Assembly: GCA_019843655.1 (NCBI GenBank)
Contig: JACDQD010000008.1
Location: 17,952,442 to 18,016,441, forward strand
Direction: 5' to 3'
Source of the DNA: Lethocerus indicus
Taxonomy: Eukaryota; Arthropoda; Insecta; Hemiptera; Belostomatidae
DNA length: 64,000 nt
This document shows positions 48,618 to 60,000 of the stretch, piece after piece (within the stretch, counting starts at the first letter, position 1; every line of letters starts with the position of its first letter). Made by a program: the position numbers and the translations under genes. The notes beneath the pieces are model-generated. The model had not been told where the DNA came from, did no database searches, and worked only from the letters and a program-made list of their open reading frames with translations.

Positions 48618-48822
48618 CCTCTGATTTTGTGTGCGTGTGCGCGTGTGAAGGAGGGGAGATGTGTACAGAAGGAGAAGGGTGGGGTGACTGCGGGGCTCAA
48701 GTGCTACATTCACACCCCACTTACTAAACAGTTCAGCAAACAATTACCCACCCCCAATCCCTCCTTCTGGCCCAGCCACCGCCCCCTGCCCTTTACCTAA
48801 TTAAGCCCTCCAACAAAATTTA

Positions 48823-48825
<3 letters not shown>

Positions 48826-48898
<73 letters not shown>
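48826..48898. repeat. Longest (CT)n microsatellite, about 36 units
   Basis: 73 uninterrupted bases of CT followed by a C run and a further short CT block to 48917. A mirror-symmetric polypyrimidine tract of this length can form triplex (H-) DNA and is prone to assembly length error. Confidence 0.95.
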
Positions 48899-48900
<2 letters not shown>

Positions 48901-50871
48901 CCCGCTCTCTCTCTCTCACTTAAAATCTTGGCGTGTTTTCGCCTTCCGACCTTTGAATTTCTGTCCCCGACCGCCGGCAGAATTCAGAGACAAAATTAAA
49001 CCGGCTACCGGTTAATTTAATAATTTCAAATTAATTCTTTCACCCCGAGGTTTCGTTTGCGGTTTTCTTTCTCGCAATCATGCGCATAGCAGTTTTCCCT
49101 TCAACGGGGGATGAATTTTACGTATGAGGCGCACCGAATCAAACTCAATCGTGAGATCAGGAAACGCGCCAGCTTTACAATAACGTAGATTCGGCCTCCT
49201 ACAAACACTTTAGAATAAAATTTTCCTCGACTTTAAGGAATTGTATTTAATTCGACAAAAAAAAACGGCATCATTAAATTCGGAACTGAGGACCTAATTC
49301 GGTATTGGGGCCGATATGAAATAAAGTCCGACTTTTGAATATTCGGATCGGCTTCATTATATCAATCTCCTGTTTGAGATACTCGACGAGGTCGTGTAAG
49401 CGGGCCGTTCGTGCAAGCGAGGACCCAGCGGAGGTCCAATAATAAGAGGACTGCTCACTCTCGGTCGGAACAGCTCTGCTCCTCTCACGCTTCCGCCGAT
49501 AACAAAAAAGGGGAACAGAACTCTTTTGTCCCGGCCGGCGTATCTCGACCGCTTCTATTTGTTGGGCCCTGCGGAGGCGGTACGTGTAAACAGGTCTTGT
49601 TCTTCTTACCCTTCCCCCGGACGGCTGTCTGTGTGCTCGAACGCACGCTATCTGGCGTGACCGGCACCAGTCCACTGACGACCCCGGCATTGCTTTCAGA
49701 CGGCGATTAATTAGCTAATTTCTTCGCTTCTCGCTACCCCCCTTTACTGCCACCGAATTTATGGGGGTCTTGACCCTCCATATAATCGACCCTTCATTTT
49801 CCACGCTACGGAGCTCCCGCCCCCCCCTCACCCCCACACGATAAGGTAATTGCCGATATTTTTCACCCCTGTTGTTTCACGGGGAGTGCCGGATAAAATT
49901 TTTCACGATTACAAGCCCAGTTAAATATTTAAGTCTAATACGACTCCACATTATACAATTATTCAATTTTGTGTGAGAATTATTAATTAAACGGGGGTAA
50001 GTTGAAAAATATAAAACAATAGGCATATAACACATATCTATACAATTAAACATCTCCTGTTTGTATCCCACGTTGTAATCGTCGATTAGTCATTTTGTGA
50101 CTGCTAATTCTAATTGAAGGAAAATTCGTTCCCAGACTCGGATAGCTGTGGCCTCAAACAATCGCTTCCCATCCAAATATAACCTGGGCCAGATGGACGA
50201 ATTAAAATTATAATTTGTGCCGATTAATCGAGAAAACGCAGAGTAGAAGCCAGATTTTATCGTTTTCGGAGGGTTGTGACGCCCGAACCGTCAAGTTGTT
50301 TCATTAACACATCCGGACATTATTCTCAGGCACGCGCGGGGCCGCTTTCTCATGTCTTCGGGGCATAAAGGGGAAGAGGAAATGGGGCGAATTAATTTCA
50401 CCAGGAAAAGCCTGTATATGCTGAAGTGTGCCAACTTGTGGACTGAGCCAAATTTCTTATTATGTCTGTTTATCCTGTCCCGAATGTCGTGGGCCTTAAT
50501 TGTTCTTACTTATATCGTAATCCGCCGCCCCGCCGCCGACGAGTACTTTGTCTACAGAACAATCCAAGTCCGCCTCCTTTGACTCTCCACTTCCTGTAGC
50601 TACACCCGGGCCTTTTGTATGCCGCTTCCGTCGCCCCCACCATCCCGTCACCACTCTCAGCCCAGCCATTTCATTATCCATCCTCCCCCTCGATGTTGTC
50701 CCCCCCAACTGCCTCTCTGAAACCGGTAATTGAAATAATTCGAGAACTTTCGCTTCACGGCGGAAACCAAGTATCTGCGGCCATTTTGAATATGCTTTCC
50801 TTTTGCCCCACGGCTTGTCATCCTTAAATTTCCGCTAGGCGTAATCAAATTATTTATGCTACGTACTCTGT

Positions 50872-51185
50872 GAATACCTGTTTTGTGGTTTGCGAGGGGT
50901 TGGAATATTGTAGATGTTGTGTGTTTCTGTCTCCTATCGCTCGGTCGGTATTTTGCTAGACCGGTTTCGGGTGCTCGCCGTCTTCAGTAGCGGTGTTAGT
51001 CACTTTGGCACTTTTCTGTCACACCGGATGTTTTCTGGGCATCCTCACTGCACTGTCACTGACACATGTACTGTGGTGGTTGTCTTTTTGTCGTGTGTGT
51101 ATTGTGGTTTTGGGGGATGTTGTTTGTCTTATTTGGGTTGTGAGGGATTTTGTTAATCGGCTTAAGTCTTTGTCGGATTGTTGGT
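50872..51185 (-). repeat. Hammerhead-repeat family, long copy B
   Basis: The minus strand aligns with copy A (17025-17315) from about AAAATCCCTCACAACCCAAA at the upstream end, through AAGACAAACAACA, GACAACCACCACAGTACA, GACAGTGCAGTGAGGATGCC and the ribozyme, to CCAACCCCTCGCAAACCAC and GGTATTC at 50872. Copy B has about eleven more bases than A just upstream of the ribozyme. A minus-strand frame at 51019-51210 overlaps the upstream part (with DQQSDKDLSRLTKSL), but it is broken in copy A and unlike any protein I know. Likely the end of a Penelope-like or related retroelement, by inference from the ribozyme. Confidence 0.7.
50955..50991 (-). ncRNA. Type I hammerhead ribozyme, near-intact core (copy B)
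   Basis: On the minus strand: stem I GCTA (50991-50988), CTGAAGA (50987-50981), a stem II region of twelve bases, GAAA (50968-50965), stem III ACCGGT (50965-50960), cleavage-site C (50959) and stem I TAGC (50958-50955). It is 37 bases long, like copy D at 13312. Stem II keeps only two clear pairs because GCC has become CCC on the 3' side. All catalytic core bases are present. Predicted cut lies between 50959 and 50958. Activity would depend on the weakened stem II. Confidence 0.65.
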
Positions 51186-52380
51186 CAAATATGATCACAC
51201 AAATGTTCACAAATATTAGGTTCTGACTTCCAAATATATGATAGGAAACCTATCTGGTATTGTGTATTTACGATCATAAAAGATTTCCTTTTGATCTAAA
51301 ATTTATTGAAAAAAGTTAATTTTTATTAATCCAGTTAATCGGTGTAATCCAGTTTCCGCACCACACTCAGGGGCGCTAGTTAATATATATCTCTAATTTT
51401 TATTTAATGAGAATAAAAAATAAAAAGGTAAGTTATAAAAAAATGTGCTTAACTGTGAAATTTACTTAACTAAAGTTCATTGGGTGCATATGCAAATATT
51501 TTACATCTGTATAATATATTAATGAAATGATGAATTGAATGAAGTGTAAAATTATTTCAAAAGCATTAGCATACTTTCCACATAAATGAGCTAATCTAGA
51601 TTTACAGAATCCGTAAAACAAATTACTAATGCGTGATATTAAAACGGTAAGCACACCTGAACAAATAACGTGTTAATTAGCTCTCTAAGCGAGTGGCGAA
51701 TGCAACGAAATTCAAAAATATCCCGATTAAGAAACTTCCGAAATTTTAGGGTCGGGTGAAATTTAATCACTGAAAAGCGGACGAGGCTAAAAAAAAGCCG
51801 CGAGTTTGTGGAACCTTGTACAGGTGGAGATAACCCTGTTAAGCCCGGGGATATAACTGGGTTTGGTGCTGGGGCACAACCGAGAGGACGCCGCTGTAAA
51901 GTTTTTAAGCCGAGACCGCTTTCAGCCCCCAAACTCCCGGCTGCCGCCCCCGCACGCAGAATTTCCGCCCCCCTATTTTTGCGGCCCTTATTCCAGATCG
52001 GTGGCGGCGACAGAGCCGACTCCGGGGAACAATAACACCAGTTCCGTTCGAACGCTTTACTCCATTCTGGCTGATCTTCAATTTGTAGGGACGTCACTAA
52101 CGGTTAAAAACGATTGAAAATAACTCTATAGTGCTCTCAATGTTATGCTAATCATTACTATGCATAAATTATATACATCAATCTCACTAAACTGTGGTCA
52201 CTGTGGCGGATTTCCTTCAAACTGTTACGTTTTGACAGCCGAAAAACGCACATAAAAAGATTTGACGTGGCCCGAAGTTGGATACTACAGCAATATATAA
52301 ATTCACCTTTGTAATTTTACTCTATTACAATATCAATATCCGTTATATCTAATCATTTAATTCGTGGGCCGTTCAAAATA
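51186..52380. other. Non-coding stretch
   Basis: A+T-rich to 51640, then a GC-rich patch at 51820-52030 with a 152-codon minus-strand frame (51639-52097) that has no recognisable domain and overlaps plus-strand frames. A TA target site ends the stretch at 52379-52380. Confidence 0.55.
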
Positions 52381-52772
52381 CAGAGGGGTCCAAAAAAATG
52401 TATCCACTGTTTAAAAGTCCATAACTTGCAAACTAATTGACGGAGTTGTCTCATTTTTGGTAGTGTTATAGTTTGTAGTTCCGACAATCGGCATACAAGC
52501 GTTGTATTGCCTTGTTATGTTTTGTCAGATGACAGTCGCCAGATAGTCCGAAAGTACGAAAACATGAATGAGGTTCAACGGCAATGGCGAAATGAGTATC
52601 AAACGTTGCAGTCCGTAGTTCGTGCTGCAGTTCGGCGGCATCGTTTCTGTGTGGATGTTAATGGTGACCATTTCGAACACCTACTGTGATATTTTTAAGT
52701 TGGACTTAAGCTATCACTTTCACCAAAAATGAGACAACACCGTCAGTGGATACATTTTTTTGGAGCCCTCTG
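52381..52772 (+). mobile_element. Internally deleted IS630/Tc1/mariner-type element, 392 bp
   Basis: The ends are CAGAGGG and CCCTCTG, flanked by TA on both sides (52379-52380, 52773-52774), the target duplication of this superfamily. Outer terminal repeats of 28 bases (52381-52408, 52745-52772) differ at one base. A second inverted segment (52439-52460 with 52723-52744, 22 bases, one mismatch) follows. On the left the two are separated by 30 extra bases, on the right by none. The interior encodes only a 60-codon transposase remnant. Such short derivatives move only if a full-length relative supplies transposase. Confidence 0.9.
52507..52689 (+). pseudogene. Transposase remnant: N-terminus joined in frame to C-terminus
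   Basis: The frame reads LSDDSRQIVRKYENMNEVQR, then QWRNEYQT, matching the start of DUF4817-type transposases found in many arthropod elements. From about residue 34 it switches to LQSVVRAAVRRHRFCVDV and NGDHFEHLL, resembling the extreme C-terminus of the same proteins, and ends at TGA 52687-52689. The whole DNA-binding and DDE catalytic middle, normally some 250-300 residues, is missing. The junction lies near 52603-52611. There is no in-frame ATG at the start, so a product is unlikely. Family assignment is from recalled motifs and needs a search. Confidence 0.7.
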
Positions 52773-52774
52773 TA

Positions 52775-54330
52775 TATATTGAGGGAATCGAATTTTGAAA
52801 AATGTACAGATGTTTTAAAGGCCCAGTCCCGTTGTATTGAGAACTGGGGAGTGTGTGTCAGTGTTGCACCGCGGAAATTAAAACAGATCGGTGGGGACCG
52901 GATTTAGCGGGGGGCTGAAAGCCGCGGACTAAATAATTTGAAAATAACAGAGGACGAGGCGGGGGCTAGAGGTCGGTCGGTTCGCGATAAGGGGCGCTTC
53001 GGTGTTAGGGTTGGGGGTTGGATGCGGGGCGGTCGAGTGGAGTGGGTTATTAGAGGATCGCGGTGGGCGTGGGGCGGCGGGGCAGATTTGCCAGTTAACA
53101 CTGTACAAGTAGGGGGAGGGACGGGGTAAATCGGCCTCATTACGTGGGGTGGCGCGGCTCCGAGGGGCTAACCAAACATAATGCCGGGCGCCCCCCCCAA
53201 CCCCCACAATAACAGCGCCGCTCCCCCTAACTCCACCCCTCCACTGTCGCCACACGCACCCGACCAATTTCCCATTATTAGCCCGGCCGGGACAAGCGCC
53301 CGGGGCCCGCTCTAGTGTTATTGCCGAGTGGAGTGTTACACATTGGGTGGGGGCGGGGGCGCCTCCCCCCACCGACGACAACCCACCCCCATTCAACCCC
53401 CAGGTTTATTTTCGCCAATATATCCGACGCGGCAGGGCCCTCACAAAAGAATAAATGAGCCCACTAAATCCTCTAGCCCACCAGCCCGACACAATACTTC
53501 GTTATCGACTGTACGTCCTTTAATAATTTTGTACCGCCGGTCCATTATTCCGGGCGAGCCCGATACACGTCGCCTCTTATTTGTCCGATTTTCTGTTTGG
53601 CGATACCGGTTTTCCGATCGACATTCGTGCCGTATTTAAACCGATTTCAATTATCCGGGTTTATGGCTTTCATTAGTCAAATGTTCATATTTGAACACGC
53701 TAATAAAGTTCTCTAAAAATTAATTTAATAGAAAAAAGACAATTTCGAAAATGCGATTTCCAGTAGCGCTGGAGTGTCCACAAAGCTGGTTTAACTATTC
53801 TAATTATAATAATTAAGCCTTCTTATTTAATTATTATAATTATCCGTTCGAATTCTTTTCCTTCGGTACTATCGGGACACGCCCCCATTGTATTACGTTT
53901 CTGGATGTAAAGTAAACACAGCTTTGATTTAACATGTCGGTCATGTTTGGTTGCTCCGCTTTGAATTTAACCACGACCGAAAACTGCAATGAACTTTACA
54001 GACCCGATTTTCGTCGTAAAAATACATTGCCCGAACAAACCGACCTTTTTACTCCGTTCTGTCAACTCGGAATATCGTCTCGTTCAAGCGGCACGGAGCA
54101 AACGTATTCTTTTTCGAAGAACGAAAACAGAGAGCCCCGGTATTAATTACAAACTGGGCCCGTCGCCGAAAAGCCGGTCTTTGGGGAGTTGAGCATTACT
54201 CTTCAAAATTACACTTGCTTCGGGCGGGGCGAAAAAGTGTTGCGGGGGGGACGGAGGGTGGAGGTAGGAGGACTTCGGAAAGGAAAATGAAAAGTATTAA
54301 TAGGCTCGGATGGTAAATATTTACCCTCTT
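52775..54330. other. Non-coding stretch with GC island and AT hairpin
   Basis: Positions 52860-53420 are GC-rich (G runs then C runs), giving frames on both strands. An A+T hairpin lies at 53801-53842. The 70-codon frame at 53934-54146 has no family. Nothing else recognised. Confidence 0.55.
53801..53842. repeat. A+T-rich hairpin with 16-base perfect arms
   Basis: TAATTATAATAATTAA (53801-53816) pairs perfectly with TTAATTATTATAATTA (53827-53842) across a ten-base spacer. It contains several TAATTA homeodomain-type cores on both arms. It may be a cruciform-prone site or a small foldback remnant. Confidence 0.85.
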
Positions 54331-57000
54331 TCGGCGGAATTATATTTTGCGGCGGCCGCGCAAGGGGCGGGGTGGCGGAGGAGGGGATGCGGATAATAAA
54401 GGAGGAGCGGAAGTAATTTTGGTTTCTTGGGCTACGGAAAAAAAGCGAAAAAAAACCTCTTTTGTCGGCGGTTTCCCGCCGCGTCGTAAATCGGCTCCTT
54501 CCCTCAACATCACCCCCCCAAGGGGGTTTTCAAAACGTCGTGACGCCGCATACATTTACGGCCGCTTGCCCGGGCTCCGCCCCACTCGACGGTTTTATGT
54601 TCCACCGCCAACCAGATACAAAATAAAAAGTTTATTTATCTTCTTACCCCTTTTAAAATAATAATCCTTGGAGGATGAATTTTTTTTCCACCCGGCGGGA
54701 AGAAAAGCGTTTCTGCGAAAAGTATAATATCATTTCGACGGGTATTGTAGAGTGCGGTATTATAAACATGAATAATTTATTTGGGATCCCTTCGTATTTA
54801 GCCAATATTTAACCCTGAAATGCGATGGAACAAATTCGCGATGTTACGTGATTATCCGAACAAACCGCTGTCTAACATCAAGTGACTAAAATAGAATAAG
54901 TAATTGGTGGCCGTTTAAAAAATGAATCAAAATAATTAATAATTTTATATACTAATCGACCTAGTCTATTGGGGCCATTAAAGGGTTATAATATGGGGGT
55001 TTGGAATATCATCTAGCATTCGATCGGTAAATTACTACACTTAGTTACCTACAGTATTACGGTATTTAAACTTGCCCAGCGTTCAAATTATCACAGAAAC
55101 GTCTGTTTGATCACAAGTGATGATTTTCTTGTATTACATTGTGATGGTTTCGTAAGTTATTTTCGCGTTGTTTATGCCGCGGGATAATACTAACAGAAAT
55201 CAATTACATTAAGGCCCGGACGAGGACCTCCCCAAAGAGCCCCCCATTCCCGAGCGTGCGGGAGTTTAGGGACCGGCGGCCCATTAAACGAACCGAGGAG
55301 AGCTCCCATTTTTCGGGTTCACAATGGGGTGGGGTGGGCCCACCATTAGTTGTATTAAAATTATAACGTAATACGGAGAAGAAAAAATATTGGGGTGCCA
55401 GAGAGCGAGCAGGGGAGAGAGAGCGTATTGTGAATGGGGGAGTGAGGGACGCTTTGTGTGTTGGGGGTGGATGCAGCTGTGTTTGATTACACAAACATCT
55501 ATCTGTCTATTTCCTCGCCCTCCAGGCACAATAATCCCCGCCTGCGGCGTAATATAAAAAAGGAAATCTGGCAGGGGCGAGTGCGGACATTGTGCGCCTC
55601 CCCTAAACCCTCTTCGATCCTTCCCCAGACTAGATTACCAATATTTACAGTAGCGGTGGCGCCACCCCACCCCCACAATTTCCTTATCCCCGATGCAACA
55701 AATGGATATCCTATCACATCGTTTCAGATTGATTAAAATCGATATCACCAAACCCCTTTCCATAGAATTATTTAGGACAGTGCAGTATTATATTGTGTGC
55801 TTCATTTCCACGTCACTATATTGCTAACAAGATGCTACTGGCTGAGCAGTATCGGGGTTAGAACCAAATAGGCATGTGCAGAAAAAAAGGGAAACTATAA
55901 ATCAGTAATTGTAGTGGAGTATTATAGGCTGCTCCAATGAGGAGATTCTTATTTATAAATTATCCAACGATCAACAGTTTAAGATCGCATACATTTTTGA
56001 AGTTACTACTTATGAAATACGGATGTTTTAAATATTGTAAATCTGGGATAAATGCAGAGATCAGAAAAACGTATTCTTCGGTTTAGTAGAGAATAACTGT
56101 GGCTATAGAAATTGGGTTGGGGGTGGAGACGGCTAAGCCGTTCTCAATCCGCAGCCTACATGATTACCGATATTTACTGTCGCCCCCCCCCGCCCAACCG
56201 GCAGCCGCGCTTCCATTCCCTGCGCTTTGTGCCCCGGTACAAATACCCTTAATTCCACTCCTAATGCGAAATAGAACCCCAATTTGAGTTTGAGTTATAC
56301 TCGCGCTCCACGAGGCCCCTGATCCGGACCGTATTATCCGCTCGAAAGGAGCGATATGCGGCAAGTGCATAAAATCCGATTATCACTGTAAATAGATTTT
56401 CTATTTTCCATATATTTATATATCGGTGCAGGAGGAGTTACAATAAGGCGATATCGATATGAGAATCTTATTTAAATTTCTATTTCATAATTCCCTGTTT
56501 TACCATCATAGCCGGTTTTAGTGACTCTCAGGCAAGTAACCAGACATATTATATAACGTAAGTAGTGATGATTGAAGTGCTATGAAGTTAAAAAAGTAAT
56601 ACTAAACTCGATAATTCTATGTGAAGAATTACATAGGAAAAACCAAAATTTGTAACATATTATTTAGATAATTTTATTATCTGCGTCATTGAGATAAGTT
56701 TTTGGCTTTCTGAAATTCTTTAGCTAAACAAGAATTGTTATTTAAAGGTATGCGAATTATTACGCGCATTTCGCCAGTCTTTATTCTCATAAAGTTTGAA
56801 CCGAACGAATAGTTCTAGCCCCGTAAATACAGAAACGTAGCCTGCCGCGTGGGGCGGCCAATATCTTCGGGCTCTTTATTAAAAATTCTTCATATTTAAA
56901 AAGAAAAAAAAAGAAAACCGAGAAGAAGAAGAAGAAGAAGAAGAAAAATCTCGTGGAGTTATGAAACTAAAATGGCCAGGGTGGATGATTAAAAAAGCGG
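54331..57000. other. Non-coding stretch
   Basis: GC-rich patches at 54340-54600 and 55220-55680 give short unrecognised frames on both strands. Positions 56380-56800 are A+T-rich. An (AGA)n tract is near the end. No gene, RNA or element ends seen. Confidence 0.55.
56921..56945. repeat. (AGA)n triplet repeat
   Basis: About eight AGA triplets after an A-rich stretch. Simple repeat. Confidence 0.9.
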
Positions 57001-60000
57001 GAGGGAACGTGGAAGTCATAAACCTGGGTGGGGCCCTCGAGGACGGTGCCTCTGAGGCTGATGGTGAAGCTCACAGGTGGCGGTATTTCACTAATCCACG
57101 GCCGCCCCCGCTTGATGGGGGTTCAGAATTTTTTAATCAACCTTACCACCGCGCGCATCTCCTTCCTATCTACCAACCCAGCCCCACCGCCCCTCCCCAT
57201 CACAACAAACCCACGTACTAGCTCTCTCCCTCCCTTTCTCTCTCTCTCTCTCACTCTCTCCCTTTTTGTGGAGCCCGAGAACAGCTTTAATTTAGAGATT
57301 ACTTCCCTGTGTGTTCTCTCCTGTTACGCTTTACACGGTTCCCTTTAAGCCGTACGCGAAAATATAAAGGTTTTCATTATGGTATATAAGTCCCGAGGTG
57401 GGGTGATGAAGGGGGGTGTAGTTTTGTGCCGCCATGTCGGCGTCTCGCCGGTTATTTGCGGTTATTGTGCGGGGTTTTCATTTTTTATATTCAATAAATA
57501 TCCGCTACCGACCCGCGGTCGCGGCCACAGAAAATTCATTGTACCGCGATAACCCGTTTCCGCTGCTTAATCTTACGAATTTTCATTCTTAAAACGAAAA
57601 CCTTTTTAATTCCATTTTCCGAAGTATTCCGAAAAAATGTTTAAAAATAGCGAGAAACAGGCTGAAGATGGCCGGAAGCTTCTGGAAACTACCGGGGACT
57701 GAAGATAGCAAGAGTTATCCTAACACAATAGTATTGTCGTGTTCGTCAATATCGTCCACTATGTAAATCATATTTACTTACAAGATTAGGACCACATTTA
57801 TGAATGTTAGTTTTTAATAACCATACGAATATTTTTACTATTCATATATAAATATATGTACATATACATATATATATTGGAGAAAGGAACAGAGAGAATT
57901 GGAAGTGTACACGTGTGTAGGATGAAGAGGGCAAGTCGGAGATAGAACAGGAGGACGAGTGGAGAGAGTGTGGGTAGGGAAAGGTAGAATATTGAGGGAC
58001 AACTGCGGCGGTGCGGTTGTTTGGGGGTTGAAGGTGTAATTTGGCAGGGAGGGGTCGGTAACTGCGGTAACCCGCCCCCTTCCTGCACCGGCAGCTATGA
58101 AATATGTACCTCCCCCCTTCCGTATCCAGCCTATATTACTCCTCTCGACTCGCCCCCGCCAACAACCCCCGCCGACCCCGCGAAGAGTAAAACGATCGCT
58201 TCTCCCCTCCCCTTCGCTCCCTCGAAAACACACCTGGGTTTCCGCGTCAGGGAACCTCAAAATTCAGCCGCACCCAACGCCCCCCCCCATGACCCCTGGG
58301 CATTGTTTCCTCTCGAAACCGATACCGGGAGAGGTCCCGTGTTTTTACAGACCCGTTGTGGAGGGGGACGCGTTGTGGGGGGTGCTGAGTGAAATCTGAA
58401 TAAAATTGAGCCCCACCTGCCCATCCCCCCACCCACTCTTTTACTTTTATTGTAACGAGATCGGCAATGGGCTGCAGCCCGGACAATACCTGTTGATGGA
58501 TACTTTCATCCTCCTCCCCCTCCGCAACCTAGTGCTTCTGTTTTATTAATCTTTGTATCTCCTCCAAAATATTTTTCATTCGGTTTGTTGAAAACCTATT
58601 ATTATGAAATTATTCCGAATGAATGATTCGTTTTAATTTAATTATTAAATATTTACATTTAATTTACTCTCTTTTTCTAATTTTGTAATACTTGTAACGA
58701 TTGCTGATATTTCCAGTGCCGAGATTAAAAAATATAAGGAATAATAAATAATTTGTAGTCGGAATGTAATACGGACCATAGGGCGTACCGGTTCAGGAAG
58801 GCGAATATGAATACTAAACCCGCCGAGCATTTCTGCATTGCGGGTCCAGTATCGCGCCTGCATACCACAGGTTTAGACACTTATTGCAGGGTGTTTCAAG
58901 CTTTTTATTGTCGAGCTAAAATTTACGTCAAAATATCGGCAATATGTATAAAAATTAAATTGATAAAATGCAAAGAATTATATCCCGTGCCTTTTAATCC
59001 CGTGCTTGAATGCAGAACGTTCATGAAAACTATTCGAAAATGAGGCTGTGGATTATGGTTGAGGGCAGGGTAGTTCCTCAGGGCAATTGATCCTTCTAGG
59101 ATAGATAAGCTCTGGCTAGGGGGAGAGGGAGGGAGGAGTGAGAGAGGGTGAGAGTGCCCGGGCTAGAACAAACTTGTAAATGGGCTCGTGGACAAGCAAC
59201 AAGTTGCAACTAATGGACGCACAACAGTCCGCTTCCGCCCATTGACCGGCCCACTTCCCTTCAACCATCGCCGTTAGCATTAGCTCCACTACACTAACGC
59301 CGATACCAACAATCCGCGCACTGCACTGAAGTTATCTGCCGCTAATCTCTGGCGTTAAATAATAACATCCGCAAATTGGAATCGGAAATGCGTCGAGGCC
59401 TTTCTTAACTTAAATGATGTTCGACGGGAAGACCGGGAAATGATCCCTTACACCCACAACCCCCTCGGCCCCAACCCCACGAACTATCCCCTTTATGGGC
59501 GACGCGCTTTTGACGGGGACGACACTGCGCACACGATAAACAAATCACGCAAACACCCCTTTGACAGTTGAACCGGGGGGGGCGCAAAAATCGGGGGATC
59601 GAAGAGCGGACGGCCGGTGGGTGGGGGCTTTGATTAGCCGCGGATTTACATGGTGATATTAGCCCGCGGGCCAAACCGCCACCGTCCCCATCACCATCAG
59701 TTATAACACCGTTATAACCTGCCCCCACCCGCCAGCCCTCCAACCCACAGCTCTATCGATCACGATAGACATGTACACGTCCCGCAAACCTGTCGGCTTC
59801 GGCTATTGATATATACCGGCATACAGAAAATTTCTTTGTTCCGGGCATCGTAGGCAGGTTACCGCATTGTGAATACTGTAGTGAACTATACTTAGATTAA
59901 AACAGAGACAATTACAGAAACAACCCTAGTCGTTCAACGTACTCCCAAAGAAAATATGAACCACAGCCAAGGGAAGATAATTAGATTTAGGCGGAATAAT

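Larger units (their letters stand above)
46738..50871. other. Non-coding stretch rich in CT tracts
   Basis: It contains three long (CT)n tracts (listed separately), GC-rich polypurine or polypyrimidine DNA at 47100-47900, and CpG-rich DNA at 49380-49690. The long frames here (up to 138 codons, minus strand 49274-49690) have overlapping antisense frames and no domain. Short frames at 50352-50850 are also unrecognised. Confidence 0.55.

Noticed and set aside
49274..49690. 138-codon minus-strand frame of mixed composition
   Set aside because: It overlaps a 99-codon frame on the other strand, lies in a CpG-rich patch, and shows no recognisable domain or splice context.
57662..57710. Two CTGAAGAT strings near GGAAAC, hammerhead-like
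   Set aside because: No stem II closes before GAAAC, stem III is not self-complementary, and the second string has no GAAA after it.
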